Shown piece by piece: positions 26,242 to 33,408 of a stretch of DNA of 44,319 nucleotides. Source of the stretch: Actinomycetota bacterium (GTDB taxonomy: Bacteria > Actinomycetota > Acidimicrobiia > Acidimicrobiales > Ilumatobacteraceae); the NCBI GenBank assembly GCA_963169665.1, contig CAUJET010000087.1:1-44319 (forward strand). Reading direction: 5' to 3'. The notes beneath the pieces were generated by a model, which was not told the origin of the DNA, ran no database searches, and saw nothing but the letters and a program-made list of their open reading frames with translations. Numbering within the stretch: the first letter of the stretch is position 1; the number at the start of each line of letters is the position of its first letter. The translations under genes were made by a program, and so were the position numbers.

Positions 26242-26248
26242 GGCTTCG

Positions 26249-26254
26249 ATCCTA
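26249..26254 (-). promoter_or_regulatory. -10 box TAGGAT of galU
   Basis: TAGGAT on the minus strand ends 7 nt before ATG 26241, with no Shine-Dalgarno sequence between; leaderless promoter spacing. Confidence 0.5.
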
Positions 26255-26371
26255 GGAAGTGCCCGCGGCCATCGGCGGCGATACCATTAGCACTCGCGCG
26301 GTCCGACTGCTAGGTCCCTCGGGATCCGGGTGCCGGCCGCCGATCGAGTTGCCCAGATCCGCGGAGTGACG

Positions 26372-26695
26372 ATGCCCACCTACGTCTACAAGTTCATCGA
26401 GACCGGCGAGACGATCGAGGTCCAGCAGTCCTTCAGCGACGCCTCGCTCACCGAGGCCGAGCACCCCGAGACGGGCGAGGTCATGGCCGTCCGCAAGGTG
26501 TTCACCCCCGTGGGCGTGACGTTCAAGGGTGGCGGCTTCTACAAGACCGACAGCCGTGGCGGCTCGTCCGCATCGAAGTCGGCCGGATCGACGAGCAGCT
26601 CCAACAGCTCGAGCAGCACCGACAGCGGCAGCTCCTCGAGCAGCACCCCGGCGCCCGCCGCGCCGGCCGCGGCGCCCGCGGCGTCAAGCGACTGA
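26372..26695 (+). CDS. FmdB-like protein lacking the zinc-ribbon cysteines
   Basis: Codes for 107 residues from ATG 26372, with GGAG 5 nt upstream; an in-frame GTG at 26330 has no such site. The start MPTYVYKF and the core VRKVFTPVGVTFKGGGFYKTDS are those of the FmdB/CxxC-CxxC-SSSS regulatory zinc-ribbon family, as is the Ser-rich tail (~67-100). All four metal-binding Cys are replaced: F8 and T11 in the first knuckle, H31 and T34 in the second (HPETG instead of CPxCG). It therefore cannot bind zinc in the usual way. Function of the family is poorly defined. It is divergent from galU. Confidence 0.8.
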   Translation: MPTYVYKFIETGETIEVQQSFSDASLTEAEHPETGEVMAVRKVFTPVGVTFKGGGFYKTDSRGGSSASKSAGSTSSSNSSSSTDSGSSSSSTPAPAAPAAAPAASSD

Positions 26696-26825
26696 CGCCA
26701 CCGGCCCGATCCGCGTTCCCCGCCGGCGTCCCGCCCGACATCCTCTCGCTCGGCTTCGCCGCCGACCCGGCGCTCCCCCTGCACCGTCGCGCCCACCTCG
26801 GCGCGGCCGTCCTCAGGGAGGCGTC

Positions 26826-27398
26826 ATGCAGGTCGCTCACGTTCGTTCGTTCCTCGCCCGTCACCGAGCCGCGCGCTGGGTACTCGTCACCGTCCTCGCC
26901 GGGACGGTGGCAGCAGTGCTCGCCGCCCAGTCGGCCGCCCTCGAACGCGAACGCAGCGCCTGGGGCGAGGGTCGCACCGTGTGGGTCGCCACGACCGATC
27001 TCGCACCCGGCGACCCCGTGCTCGTCCGGGCCGTGTCGGCCCCACCGGCCGTCGTCGCACCGACGGCCGTGATCGAGGACCCGTCAGCGTCGATCGCGCT
27101 CCGCCAGGTGGCGGCCGGCGAGATGTTGGTGATCGGCGACGTGGGTGACCGCGGCTCGCTGGCCCCTGCCGACCGGCGCCGGGTGGCGGTCGCCGCCGAC
27201 GAGACGACGCTCGCCGTGGCGGTCGGCGACCTGGTCGACGTGATCGATGCCGTCGCGGGCGGGACAGTGATCGCGACCGACGCCCTCGTCGTCGAGGTCA
27301 CCCCGACGACGGTGGTGGTCGCCGTTCCTGCGTCGTCGGCGCCATCGGTGGCCGCGGCAGCGCTCGAACGACGGGCGGTGCTGACCGCACACGGGTGA
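26826..27398 (+). CDS. SAF-domain membrane-anchored protein
   Basis: Codes for 190 residues from ATG 26826, with GGAGG 4 nt upstream. One membrane helix (~17-36, RWVLVTVLAGTVAAVLAAQ) is followed by a SAF-like domain (VWVATTDLAPGDPVLVRAV... LRQVAAGEMLVIGDVG, residues ~50-105) as in CpaB/FlgA-type proteins, then VAVAADETTLAVAVGDLVDVIDA and a beta-rich tail. CpaB works in Flp pilus assembly, but no other pilus genes are present, so only the domain is assigned. The 130 nt between it and the FmdB-like gene hold no convincing gene. Confidence 0.72.
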   Translation: MQVAHVRSFLARHRAARWVLVTVLAGTVAAVLAAQSAALERERSAWGEGRTVWVATTDLAPGDPVLVRAVSAPPAVVAPTAVIEDPSASIALRQVAAGEMLVIGDVGDRGSLAPADRRRVAVAADETTLAVAVGDLVDVIDAVAGGTVIATDALVVEVTPTTVVVAVPASSAPSVAAAALERRAVLTAHG

Positions 27399-27424
27399 AC
27401 CGCGCCGACCCCGGGCAGCTCGTG

Positions 27425-28138
27425 TCAGTGGCTCGAGGTGCTGGGGAGCACGCGCGGGCTCCAGGGCCGCGGCTCGTCCCAGTGGTGGCCGACGCAGCGG
27501 GCCGAGCCCAAGCTCTCGAGGAACGCCACCGGTCCGTCGAAGTCGGGCATCTCCACGTAGGCCGAGCCGAGCGCCATCGGGACGTGGGCGTCGCTGCCGG
27601 CGCCGGCGAGCAGCCCGCGCTCGGCTGCGTACTCGGCCGCCCGACGGTTGAGGCTCGACAGCGACGTCTTCGCGTTGATCACCTCGATCGCGTCGACCAG
27701 CCCCTCGGCCACCAGCGCGTCGAGCGCCGGCTCGGCGAGATTTCGCCGCATCGGGTCGAACGGGTGTGGGACGTACACCACGCCGCCCTGGGCCCGGATG
27801 AGGCGCGCCGCCTCGGCGGGCGGTACACCGAACGGCACCCGTTCGGTGAGGAACAACCCGATGATCTCGCCCGCATGGGTGCGCAGTTCCTCGCCGACGA
27901 TCACGCGGCACGGCAGCCGATCGGCCAGCTCCTGAGCACCCTTGATCGCGTTGTGGTCGGTGATGCACAGCACGTCGATGCCGCTGTCGAGCACCGCCTG
28001 CTCCACCTCGTCGGGTGTGGTGGTGCTGTCGCCGCTCCACATCGTGTGGCTGTGCAGATCGACACGCACCCAGCCGGCCTCGAGCACGGTGTCGAGATGC
28101 GGATGACGGGCAACAGCGGCCGGCTGCGGACGGGGCAC
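27425..28138 (-). CDS. PHP-domain metal-dependent phosphoesterase
   Basis: Codes for 237 residues from GTG 28138, supported by a TACCCT box 6 nt upstream. PHP motifs are in order: DLHSHTMWS (residues ~24-32), CITDHNAIKGA, E in VIVGEELRTHAGEIIGLF, VYVPHPFD, EVINAKT and GAGSDAHVP. Members hydrolyse phosphate esters, such as RNA ends or sugar/histidinol phosphates, using two or three metal ions. The compact form matches stand-alone actinobacterial PHP proteins rather than polymerase domains. Substrate is unknown. It converges on the SAF-domain gene. Confidence 0.87.
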   Translation of the reverse strand: MPRPQPAAVARHPHLDTVLEAGWVRVDLHSHTMWSGDSTTTPDEVEQAVLDSGIDVLCITDHNAIKGAQELADRLPCRVIVGEELRTHAGEIIGLFLTERVPFGVPPAEAARLIRAQGGVVYVPHPFDPMRRNLAEPALDALVAEGLVDAIEVINAKTSLSSLNRRAAEYAAERGLLAGAGSDAHVPMALGSAYVEMPDFDGPVAFLESLGSARCVGHHWDEPRPWSPRVLPSTSSH

Positions 28139-28144
28139 GTCAGG

Positions 28145-28150
28145 AGGGTA
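28145..28150 (-). promoter_or_regulatory. -10 box TACCCT of the PHP gene
   Basis: TACCCT on the minus strand ends 6 nt before GTG 28138. No ribosome site is present, so a leaderless start is likely. Confidence 0.45.
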
Positions 28151-28258
28151 TCGACTCGGGCGGGCTCGGGAGGATCGTGTCGCCGAGAGCCGGCGCACCC
28201 GGCCCACCCCGGGTCGGGCATGATGGTCGCCATGCGGTGGAGTCGACGGAAGCACCTG

Positions 28259-29053
28259 ATGCTCGTGACCGGCGCCTCCGGATTCCTCGGACGACACCTC
28301 GTGGGCAGCGACGCGACCCGCGACTGGGAAGTCGTCGCCCCGCCCTCGCGCACGCTCGACATCACCCGAGCCGAACTCGTCGCCGACACGATCCGCGAGT
28401 GGAAACCCACTGCGGTCGTGCACCTCGCCTACCGACGCGACGACCCGCGAGTGATCGTCCAGGGCAGTACCAACGTGGCCCGCGCCGCGGCGGCGGCAGG
28501 CGCCCATCTCGTGCACCTCTCCACCGACGTGGTCTTCGGCGGCCGAACCAGGCCGTACACCGAGACCGACACACCCGACCCGATCACCGACTACGGCAGG
28601 TGGAAGGCCGAGGCCGAGGCGCAGGTGACCGCCGCCCACCCGGGTGCCGTCCTCGTCCGCACCTCGTTGATCTACGGCACCGATCACCTCGGGCCGGTGC
28701 AGCGCGACGTCGAGTCGGCCCTGGGCGGACAGAGCTCCATGGCGTTCTTCACCGACGAGATCCGCTGCCCGGTGCACGCAGCCGACCTCGCCCGAGCGGT
28801 GTCGCTGCTCGCCGATCGACGCGACCTGAGCGGACCGCTGCACGTCGCCGGACCGGAGGCGATCGACCGAGCCTCGCTCGCCCGGCTCGTCGCGCGATGG
28901 CTGGGCGCCGACGCCGTCCGGATCGCCGGACTGCGCACCTCCACGGTGGCCGAGTCAGGGCTCGTCCGCCCTGCCTGCGTGGTGCTCGACACCGCCGCAG
29001 CGTCGTCGCTCGGGCTCGCCTGTCGGCCGGTGAGCGACGTCCTGCGCGCGTGA
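28259..29053 (+). CDS. RmlD/epimerase-like NAD(P)-dependent sugar-nucleotide reductase
   Basis: Codes for 264 residues from ATG 28259, giving the usual start MLVTGASGFLGRHLV; in-frame ATGs at 28220, 28223 and 28232 would add 9-13 residues. GGAAG precedes 28259 by 6 nt. Rossmann motif TGASGFLG, short-chain pattern VHLAYRRDDP, STDVVFGG, and the active-site Tyr-Lys (YGRWKAEAE, ~120-128) match the extended SDR family, subtype RmlD (dTDP-4-dehydrorhamnose reductase-like). No other rhamnose genes are near, so substrate is open. It is divergent from the PHP gene. Confidence 0.83.
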   Translation: MLVTGASGFLGRHLVGSDATRDWEVVAPPSRTLDITRAELVADTIREWKPTAVVHLAYRRDDPRVIVQGSTNVARAAAAAGAHLVHLSTDVVFGGRTRPYTETDTPDPITDYGRWKAEAEAQVTAAHPGAVLVRTSLIYGTDHLGPVQRDVESALGGQSSMAFFTDEIRCPVHAADLARAVSLLADRRDLSGPLHVAGPEAIDRASLARLVARWLGADAVRIAGLRTSTVAESGLVRPACVVLDTAAASSLGLACRPVSDVLRA

Positions 29054-29089
29054 GCTGCCGACGCGCGTGAGGAGGGAGGACGGCCGGTC

Positions 29090-29108
29090 CTCTCACCGAA
29101 CTCTCACC
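29090..29108 (+). promoter_or_regulatory. 11-bp-period direct repeat CTCTCACC-N3-CTCTCACC
   Basis: Two identical octamers start exactly 11 bp apart, 46-64 nt upstream of the ferric-reductase-like gene. Same-face spacing of this kind is typical of OmpR/PhoB-type response-regulator sites. No such regulator is encoded in the window. Candidate operator for the flavin operon. Confidence 0.35.
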
Positions 29109-29153
29109 AGGGTCAGAGCTGCACTTCACGCTGGGCGTCCACGATGGTGATCC

Positions 29154-30581
29154 ATGAGCAGCCGCCTCGACGCACCGACCGTCTCCCCGTCCGGTGCCTC
29201 CTCCCCCCGCGGGGCGGCTCATCAGAGCACCGCGACCTCGCGCCGACTCCTCCCCCCGGCGCGACGGTCGCGGGTGCTCGATTCCGACATCGTCTGGGCC
29301 ATCGGCGCCTACGTCGCACTCGTCGTCGGCATCTGGTCGATGCACGGCGGGCTCACCCGGTTCACCGAGGGCACCACCGGCATCGCCACTGCGATCACCC
29401 AGCTCACCGGCCTCGGCGCCTCGGCAGCCGGCCTCGTCGGCCTGCTGTTCACCGCCCGGCCGGCGGTCCTCGAACGCCGCTACGGCCTCGACCGCCTGTT
29501 CAACTGGCACCGGGTGCTCGGCGAGGCGATGGCGATCCTCGTCGGCGTGCACGTCGCCGCCGCCCTCGTCGAATGGCAGGTCGACGGCGACTGGGGCGCG
29601 GCGATCGCCGAACTCACCGGCCGCGAGCCCTACATGGCGGGCGCCACCATCGGCGCCCTGTTGATCGGCGTCGTCACCGTCACGTCGCTGCGCAGCATGC
29701 GCAACCGCCTCTCGTACGAGACGTGGTACTTCCTGCACCTCACCGCCTACCTCGGCTTCGCCCTGTCGTTCGGGCACCAGATCGTCACCGGTGCCGACCT
29801 TGCCGACGACGCCATCGCCCGATGGATCTGGGTCGGCCTCCACGGCGTCGTCGCCGTCGCGCTGGTCTGGGGCCGATGGGGTCGGGTGGTGCGCTCCGTG
29901 GTCCGGCCACTGCGCGTGCACTCGATCGACCAGGTCGCGCCGGGCATCGTGACGCTGCGCCTCACCGGTCGCCGGCTGCACTCGATGCGTGGGTCGGCCG
30001 GTCAGTTCTGCTTCCTGCGGGCGCTCACCGCCGACGGATGGTGGCGCTCCAACCCGTTCTCCCTCTCCGAGGCACCCGGCGAGGACGGCCTCCGGTTCAC
30101 GATCAAGGATCGCGGCGACGCCTCCCAGTTGCTCGCCTCGCTGCCGATCGGCACCAAGGTCGCCGTCGACGGCCCGTACGGCGTGTGCACGCCGGAGATC
30201 GCCGACGGGCGCAAGGTGCTGTTCGTCGTCGGTGGCGTCGGGATCGCTCCCGCACGGGCGATGCTCGAGGTACTTCCACCGAGCGCCGAGCCCGTGGTGC
30301 TGTATCGGGCGCACAGCGCCGCCGAGCTCGTGCACCACGACGAACTCGTCGAGCTCGCCGCCCGACGCAACGGACGGGTGCTCACCCTCGTCGGCCCATC
30401 CGCCTCCCTCGCCGTCCGCGACCCCTTCTCCGCGCACACCCTGCGCCAGGCCGTCCCCGACGTCGCCGAGCGCGTCGCCGTGCTCTGCGGCCCCGACCGA
30501 CTCCTGTCCGCCGCCCGCACCGGCCTCCGGCACGCCGGTGTCGACAGCGGCGACCTGCACTTCGAACACTCCTGGTGGTGA
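29154..30581 (+). CDS. ferric-reductase-like transmembrane flavoprotein
   Basis: Codes for 475 residues. The Pro/Ser/Arg-rich N-terminus (~1-40) is followed by about six membrane helices (~42-225) with heme-ligand-type His in FNWHRVLGEAMAILVGVH and TWYFLHLTAYLGFALSFGHQ. The FAD domain has RSNPFSLSEAP, and the NAD(P) domain has VLFVVGGVGIAPARAML and VAVLCGPDRLLSAARTGL, ending FEHSWW. It would move electrons from cytosolic NAD(P)H through FAD and hemes across the membrane. The next two genes encode an FMN-binding partner and the enzyme that attaches FMN, so it is likely the electron donor of an extracytoplasmic flavin module. Confidence 0.9.
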   Translation: MSSRLDAPTVSPSGASSPRGAAHQSTATSRRLLPPARRSRVLDSDIVWAIGAYVALVVGIWSMHGGLTRFTEGTTGIATAITQLTGLGASAAGLVGLLFTARPAVLERRYGLDRLFNWHRVLGEAMAILVGVHVAAALVEWQVDGDWGAAIAELTGREPYMAGATIGALLIGVVTVTSLRSMRNRLSYETWYFLHLTAYLGFALSFGHQIVTGADLADDAIARWIWVGLHGVVAVALVWGRWGRVVRSVVRPLRVHSIDQVAPGIVTLRLTGRRLHSMRGSAGQFCFLRALTADGWWRSNPFSLSEAPGEDGLRFTIKDRGDASQLLASLPIGTKVAVDGPYGVCTPEIADGRKVLFVVGGVGIAPARAMLEVLPPSAEPVVLYRAHSAAELVHHDELVELAARRNGRVLTLVGPSASLAVRDPFSAHTLRQAVPDVAERVAVLCGPDRLLSAARTGLRHAGVDSGDLHFEHSWW

Positions 30582-30586
30582 CCCCC

Positions 30587-31261
30587 ATGACCCCGCACCG
30601 ACCCCCGACCCGATCGCGCCCGAGCCTCGCCCGCCGAGCCCTGCCCGCACTGGCCCTCACCTCGGCGAGCGGCTTCCTCGTGAGCGTGCTCGACCGACCG
30701 TCGACCATCGTCGACGCCGGGAGCGAGACCTCCAGCGACACCGGCGACACGGGTGTCGTCTCGATCACACCGACGTCGACGGCATCGACCGCTGCGGCGA
30801 CCACCGTGCCGACACAGGACACGACCCCGGCGGCCACCGCGGCCACCGCCGCACCGGCGGCCACCGCCGCACCGGCTGCACCCGAGACGGTCCCGGCCAC
30901 GGTCGCCACGACGGTGCCGGAGACGGTGCCGGCCACCGTGGCGACGACCGTGCCGGCGACACCGACGTGCACCACCTACAACGGCCCGACGGTCAGCACC
31001 AAATGGGGACCGGTGCAGGTGCAGGCGTCGGTCGCGGTCGACGGCACGATCTGCTGGTCGGACGCGATCGTCACCCCCGACAGCAAGAACAAGTCGGTCC
31101 AGATCAACGACCGGGCGGTGCCGGTGCTCAACGACCGGGCCGTCGCCGCGCAGGGCACCGCCTTCGACGGCGTGTCCGGCGCCACGATCACCGCCAACGC
31201 CTACAAGCAGTCGCTGCAGGCCATCATCGACGCCGTCGTCTCCGGACAGGTCGCCGGATGA
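30587..31261 (+). CDS. membrane-anchored FMN-binding domain protein
   Basis: Codes for 224 residues from ATG 30587; an in-frame GTG at 30578 would overlap the previous stop (GTGA). An N-terminal signal-anchor (~13-33) is followed by an Ala/Thr/Pro/Val linker with two 12-residue ETVPATVATTVP units, then the FMN-binding domain (~140-224): KWGPVQVQASVAVDG, then QINDRAVPVLNDRAV and the flavinylation site in GVSGATITANAYKQSL. In this family ApbE links FMN to the Thr of [S/T]GA[T/S]. The domain should face outside, carry covalent FMN, and accept electrons from the upstream reductase. The final acceptor is unknown. Confidence 0.9.
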   Translation: MTPHRPPTRSRPSLARRALPALALTSASGFLVSVLDRPSTIVDAGSETSSDTGDTGVVSITPTSTASTAAATTVPTQDTTPAATAATAAPAATAAPAAPETVPATVATTVPETVPATVATTVPATPTCTTYNGPTVSTKWGPVQVQASVAVDGTICWSDAIVTPDSKNKSVQINDRAVPVLNDRAVAAQGTAFDGVSGATITANAYKQSLQAIIDAVVSGQVAG

Positions 31262-32013
31262 GCACCCTCCGCACCGTCCGCCGGCACGCCGACGTGATGG
31301 GCACGGTCGCGAGCATCCACGTGCACGACGACCCGAGTCTCGTCGACCCTCGGGTCGTCGACGCCGCCATCGACGCCCTGCTGGCCGAGCTCGAACGCCT
31401 CGAGGCGATGTTCAGCACCTTCCGCCCCACCAGCGAGATCAGCAGGGTCAACCGGGGCGAACTCGACCTCGTCGACTGCTCACCCGAGGTGATCGACGTC
31501 GTCGACGCGTGCACCTGGCTCGAGCACGCCAGCGGCGGTGCGTTCGACATCCGGGCACGCGGCCGCCTCGATCCCGCCGGCTTCGTGAAGGGCTGGGCGG
31601 CCGAACGTGCGAGCCGGCTCCTCACCGAGCACGGTCTCGAACACTGGTACCTCGGCGTCGGCGGCGACATCGTCGTGCACGGTCGCCCCGCGGGCCGCGA
31701 CTGCTGGACGATCGCCATCGCCGATCCGTCGAAGCGCAGCGCCGTCATCACCGGGATCACGGTCACGGGTGGCGCCGTGGCCACGTCGGGCACCGCCGAG
31801 CGCGGCAGGCACCTCTGGGACGCGTCGGGGTCCGACGCCGACACCTGGGCCTCGATCACCGTGATCGGCCCCTCGCTCACGTGGGCCGACGCCTTCGCCA
31901 CCACGGCGTGCGCGATGGGCCCGGGCGGCCTCGACTGGGTGAGCCAGTTCGACGAGTACCAGGCGTTCGCCGTCACCCATCAGGGCACGTTGGTGAACAC
32001 CCGCGCTGCCTGA
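31258..32013 (+). CDS. apbE: FAD:protein FMN transferase ApbE
   Basis: Codes for 251 residues from ATG 31258, overlapping the previous stop by 4 nt (ATGA). ApbE motifs: MGTVASIHV near the N-terminus, LEAMFSTFRPTSEISRVNRG, GFVKGWAAERA, LGVGGDIVVHG, AVATSGTAERGRHLWD and the metal-site WADAFATTACAMG. It is shorter than enterobacterial ApbE (~350) but typical of actinobacterial forms. No clear signal peptide is seen, so secretion before modification is uncertain. It would transfer FMN from FAD to the SGAT Thr of the preceding protein. Confidence 0.92.
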   Translation: MSTLRTVRRHADVMGTVASIHVHDDPSLVDPRVVDAAIDALLAELERLEAMFSTFRPTSEISRVNRGELDLVDCSPEVIDVVDACTWLEHASGGAFDIRARGRLDPAGFVKGWAAERASRLLTEHGLEHWYLGVGGDIVVHGRPAGRDCWTIAIADPSKRSAVITGITVTGGAVATSGTAERGRHLWDASGSDADTWASITVIGPSLTWADAFATTACAMGPGGLDWVSQFDEYQAFAVTHQGTLVNTRAA

Positions 32014-32022
32014 GACCGGCTG

Positions 32023-32046
32023 ACGCCGAGCGCTGCGGCACGGCGT
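32023..32046. terminator. weak stem-loop between convergent apbE and pmbA
   Basis: ACGCCG (32023-32028) and CGGCGT (32041-32046) pair around a 12-nt loop in the 42-nt gap between two convergent stops. It is U-less; terminator role is inferred from position. Confidence 0.3.
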
Positions 32047-32055
32047 GCGGCGGTG

Positions 32056-33408
32056 TCACGCACCCGACATGGTCATGTCGCCGATCACCAGGCTCACCCC
32101 GGCGGCGCGCATCGGCAGCCAGTCGACGTCGCCGCCGACCTCGATGAGGTCGAGCAGCATGCGCTGCAATGTGGAGGCGATGGTGAACTCGCGCACCGGT
32201 GCACCGAGCTGACCGTTGGTGATGAGCAGTCCGGATGCGCCGGTCGAGAAGTCGCCGCTGATCGGGTTCACACCGCTGTGGAGACCCGACACCTGCTGGA
32301 CGAGCACGCCGTCGCTGATGCCGCTCACGAGTTCGGCCTGCGAACGCGTGCCCGGCTGCACCTGCAGCGCGAGACAGCCGACACCGGGGGTGCCCTTGAA
32401 CCCGCCGCGCACGGCGTTGCCGGTGCTGGCGGTGTGGGCGCGACGGGCGCTGTAGCTGTTGTGCACGAACCCGTGCAGCACGCCGCCGTCGACGAGCACG
32501 TTGCGGCGAGCGGCCAGGCCCTCGCCGTCGAGCTCGGTCGCCGTGTACGCCAGCGGGTTGGTGGGATCGTCGACCAGGGTGAACAGCGGGCTGGCCACCT
32601 GCTCACCGACGCGGTCCTTGAACAGGCTGCGGCCCTTGATGACGGACTCGCCGTTGAGGGTGCTGGAGATGATGCCGAGGAACTGCGCCGTCACGAACGG
32701 GTCGAGGACCACCGTGAGGCGACGGCTGCTGGGCTTGGTGGCACCGAGCAGACGGGTCGCCCGGTCGGCGGCCTCCTTCGCCGCCTTGGCGAGGTCGAAC
32801 TCCTCGGGTGACCGACCGACGCTGAACCCGAAGCCGGTCTGGGTCTCGTCGCCGTCGTCGGCGAGGGTGCTCACGCTGACGTAGCAGCCGTTCTCCCGAC
32901 CCGATCGGCGGATGCCGCTGGTGGTGGCCACTGCGTTCTCGGCGGCGACGTCGCTGTAGTTGGCGTCGTCGATGCGCACCCGCGAATCGGCGGCGACCGC
33001 GAGGCGCTCGAGTTCCTTGGTGAGCTCGATCTTGCGGTCGGTGGCGAAGCCGGCGAGCACGTCGCTCCACAGCTCCTGGCGCACCACGTCGACGCCGTCG
33101 GGCTCGGCGAGGCCGGCCCATTCGTCGGGCGTGCCGAACTCGACGTTGTCGCGGGCCTCGGCGAGGACCTCGGCGATGGCCCGGTCGTCGAGCGTGCCCG
33201 CATAGGCGAACCCGGTACGGCCGTCGCGGATGACCCGGATGCCGATGCCCTCGCTCTGGGCGCTGACGAAGTGCTCGATCTCGCCCTCGTAGACGCGGAT
33301 GTCGGTCTCGCTGTCGCGCGACACGTACGCCTCGAGGTGCTCGCCCGGCTTGGCCTGGGCGATCACTGCGTCGGCGATGTGCTGCAGCTGGCTCTCGAAC
33401 TCGCTCAT
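32056..33408 (-). CDS. pmbA: TldD/PmbA-family protein, PmbA subunit type
   Basis: Codes for 450 residues from ATG 33408, overlapping the tldD stop by 4 nt. It has the PmbA fold: an N-terminal domain with EAYVSRDSETDIRVYEGEIEH and GIGIRVIRDGRTGFAYAG, a middle AENAVATTSG block, and a C-terminal domain with VVLDPFVTAQFLG, LFTLVDDPTN, GFVHNSYSAR and SGLLITNG. It lacks the HExxxH zinc motif found in its partner, as expected for PmbA (TldE). The pair forms a heterodimeric metalloprotease that in other bacteria processes peptides such as microcins. Its target here is unknown; no peptide precursor gene is visible next to it. Confidence 0.9.
   Translation of the reverse strand: MSEFESQLQHIADAVIAQAKPGEHLEAYVSRDSETDIRVYEGEIEHFVSAQSEGIGIRVIRDGRTGFAYAGTLDDRAIAEVLAEARDNVEFGTPDEWAGLAEPDGVDVVRQELWSDVLAGFATDRKIELTKELERLAVAADSRVRIDDANYSDVAAENAVATTSGIRRSGRENGCYVSVSTLADDGDETQTGFGFSVGRSPEEFDLAKAAKEAADRATRLLGATKPSSRRLTVVLDPFVTAQFLGIISSTLNGESVIKGRSLFKDRVGEQVASPLFTLVDDPTNPLAYTATELDGEGLAARRNVLVDGGVLHGFVHNSYSARRAHTASTGNAVRGGFKGTPGVGCLALQVQPGTRSQAELVSGISDGVLVQQVSGLHSGVNPISGDFSTGASGLLITNGQLGAPVREFTIASTLQRMLLDLIEVGGDVDWLPMRAAGVSLVIGDMTMSGA

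Noticed and set aside
26330..26371. Upstream GTG start for the FmdB-like protein
   Set aside because: ATG 26372 has GGAG at 5 nt and gives the conserved MPTYVY start.
26696..26825. Possible extra gene between the FmdB-like and SAF genes
   Set aside because: One frame reads protein-like for about 40 codons, but there is no start codon with a ribosome site and it runs on into the SAF gene out of frame.
28749..30650. Minus-strand open frame of about 630 codons opposite the epimerase and ferric-reductase-like genes
   Set aside because: Low-complexity Gly/Asp/Val composition and antisense to genes with clear motifs.
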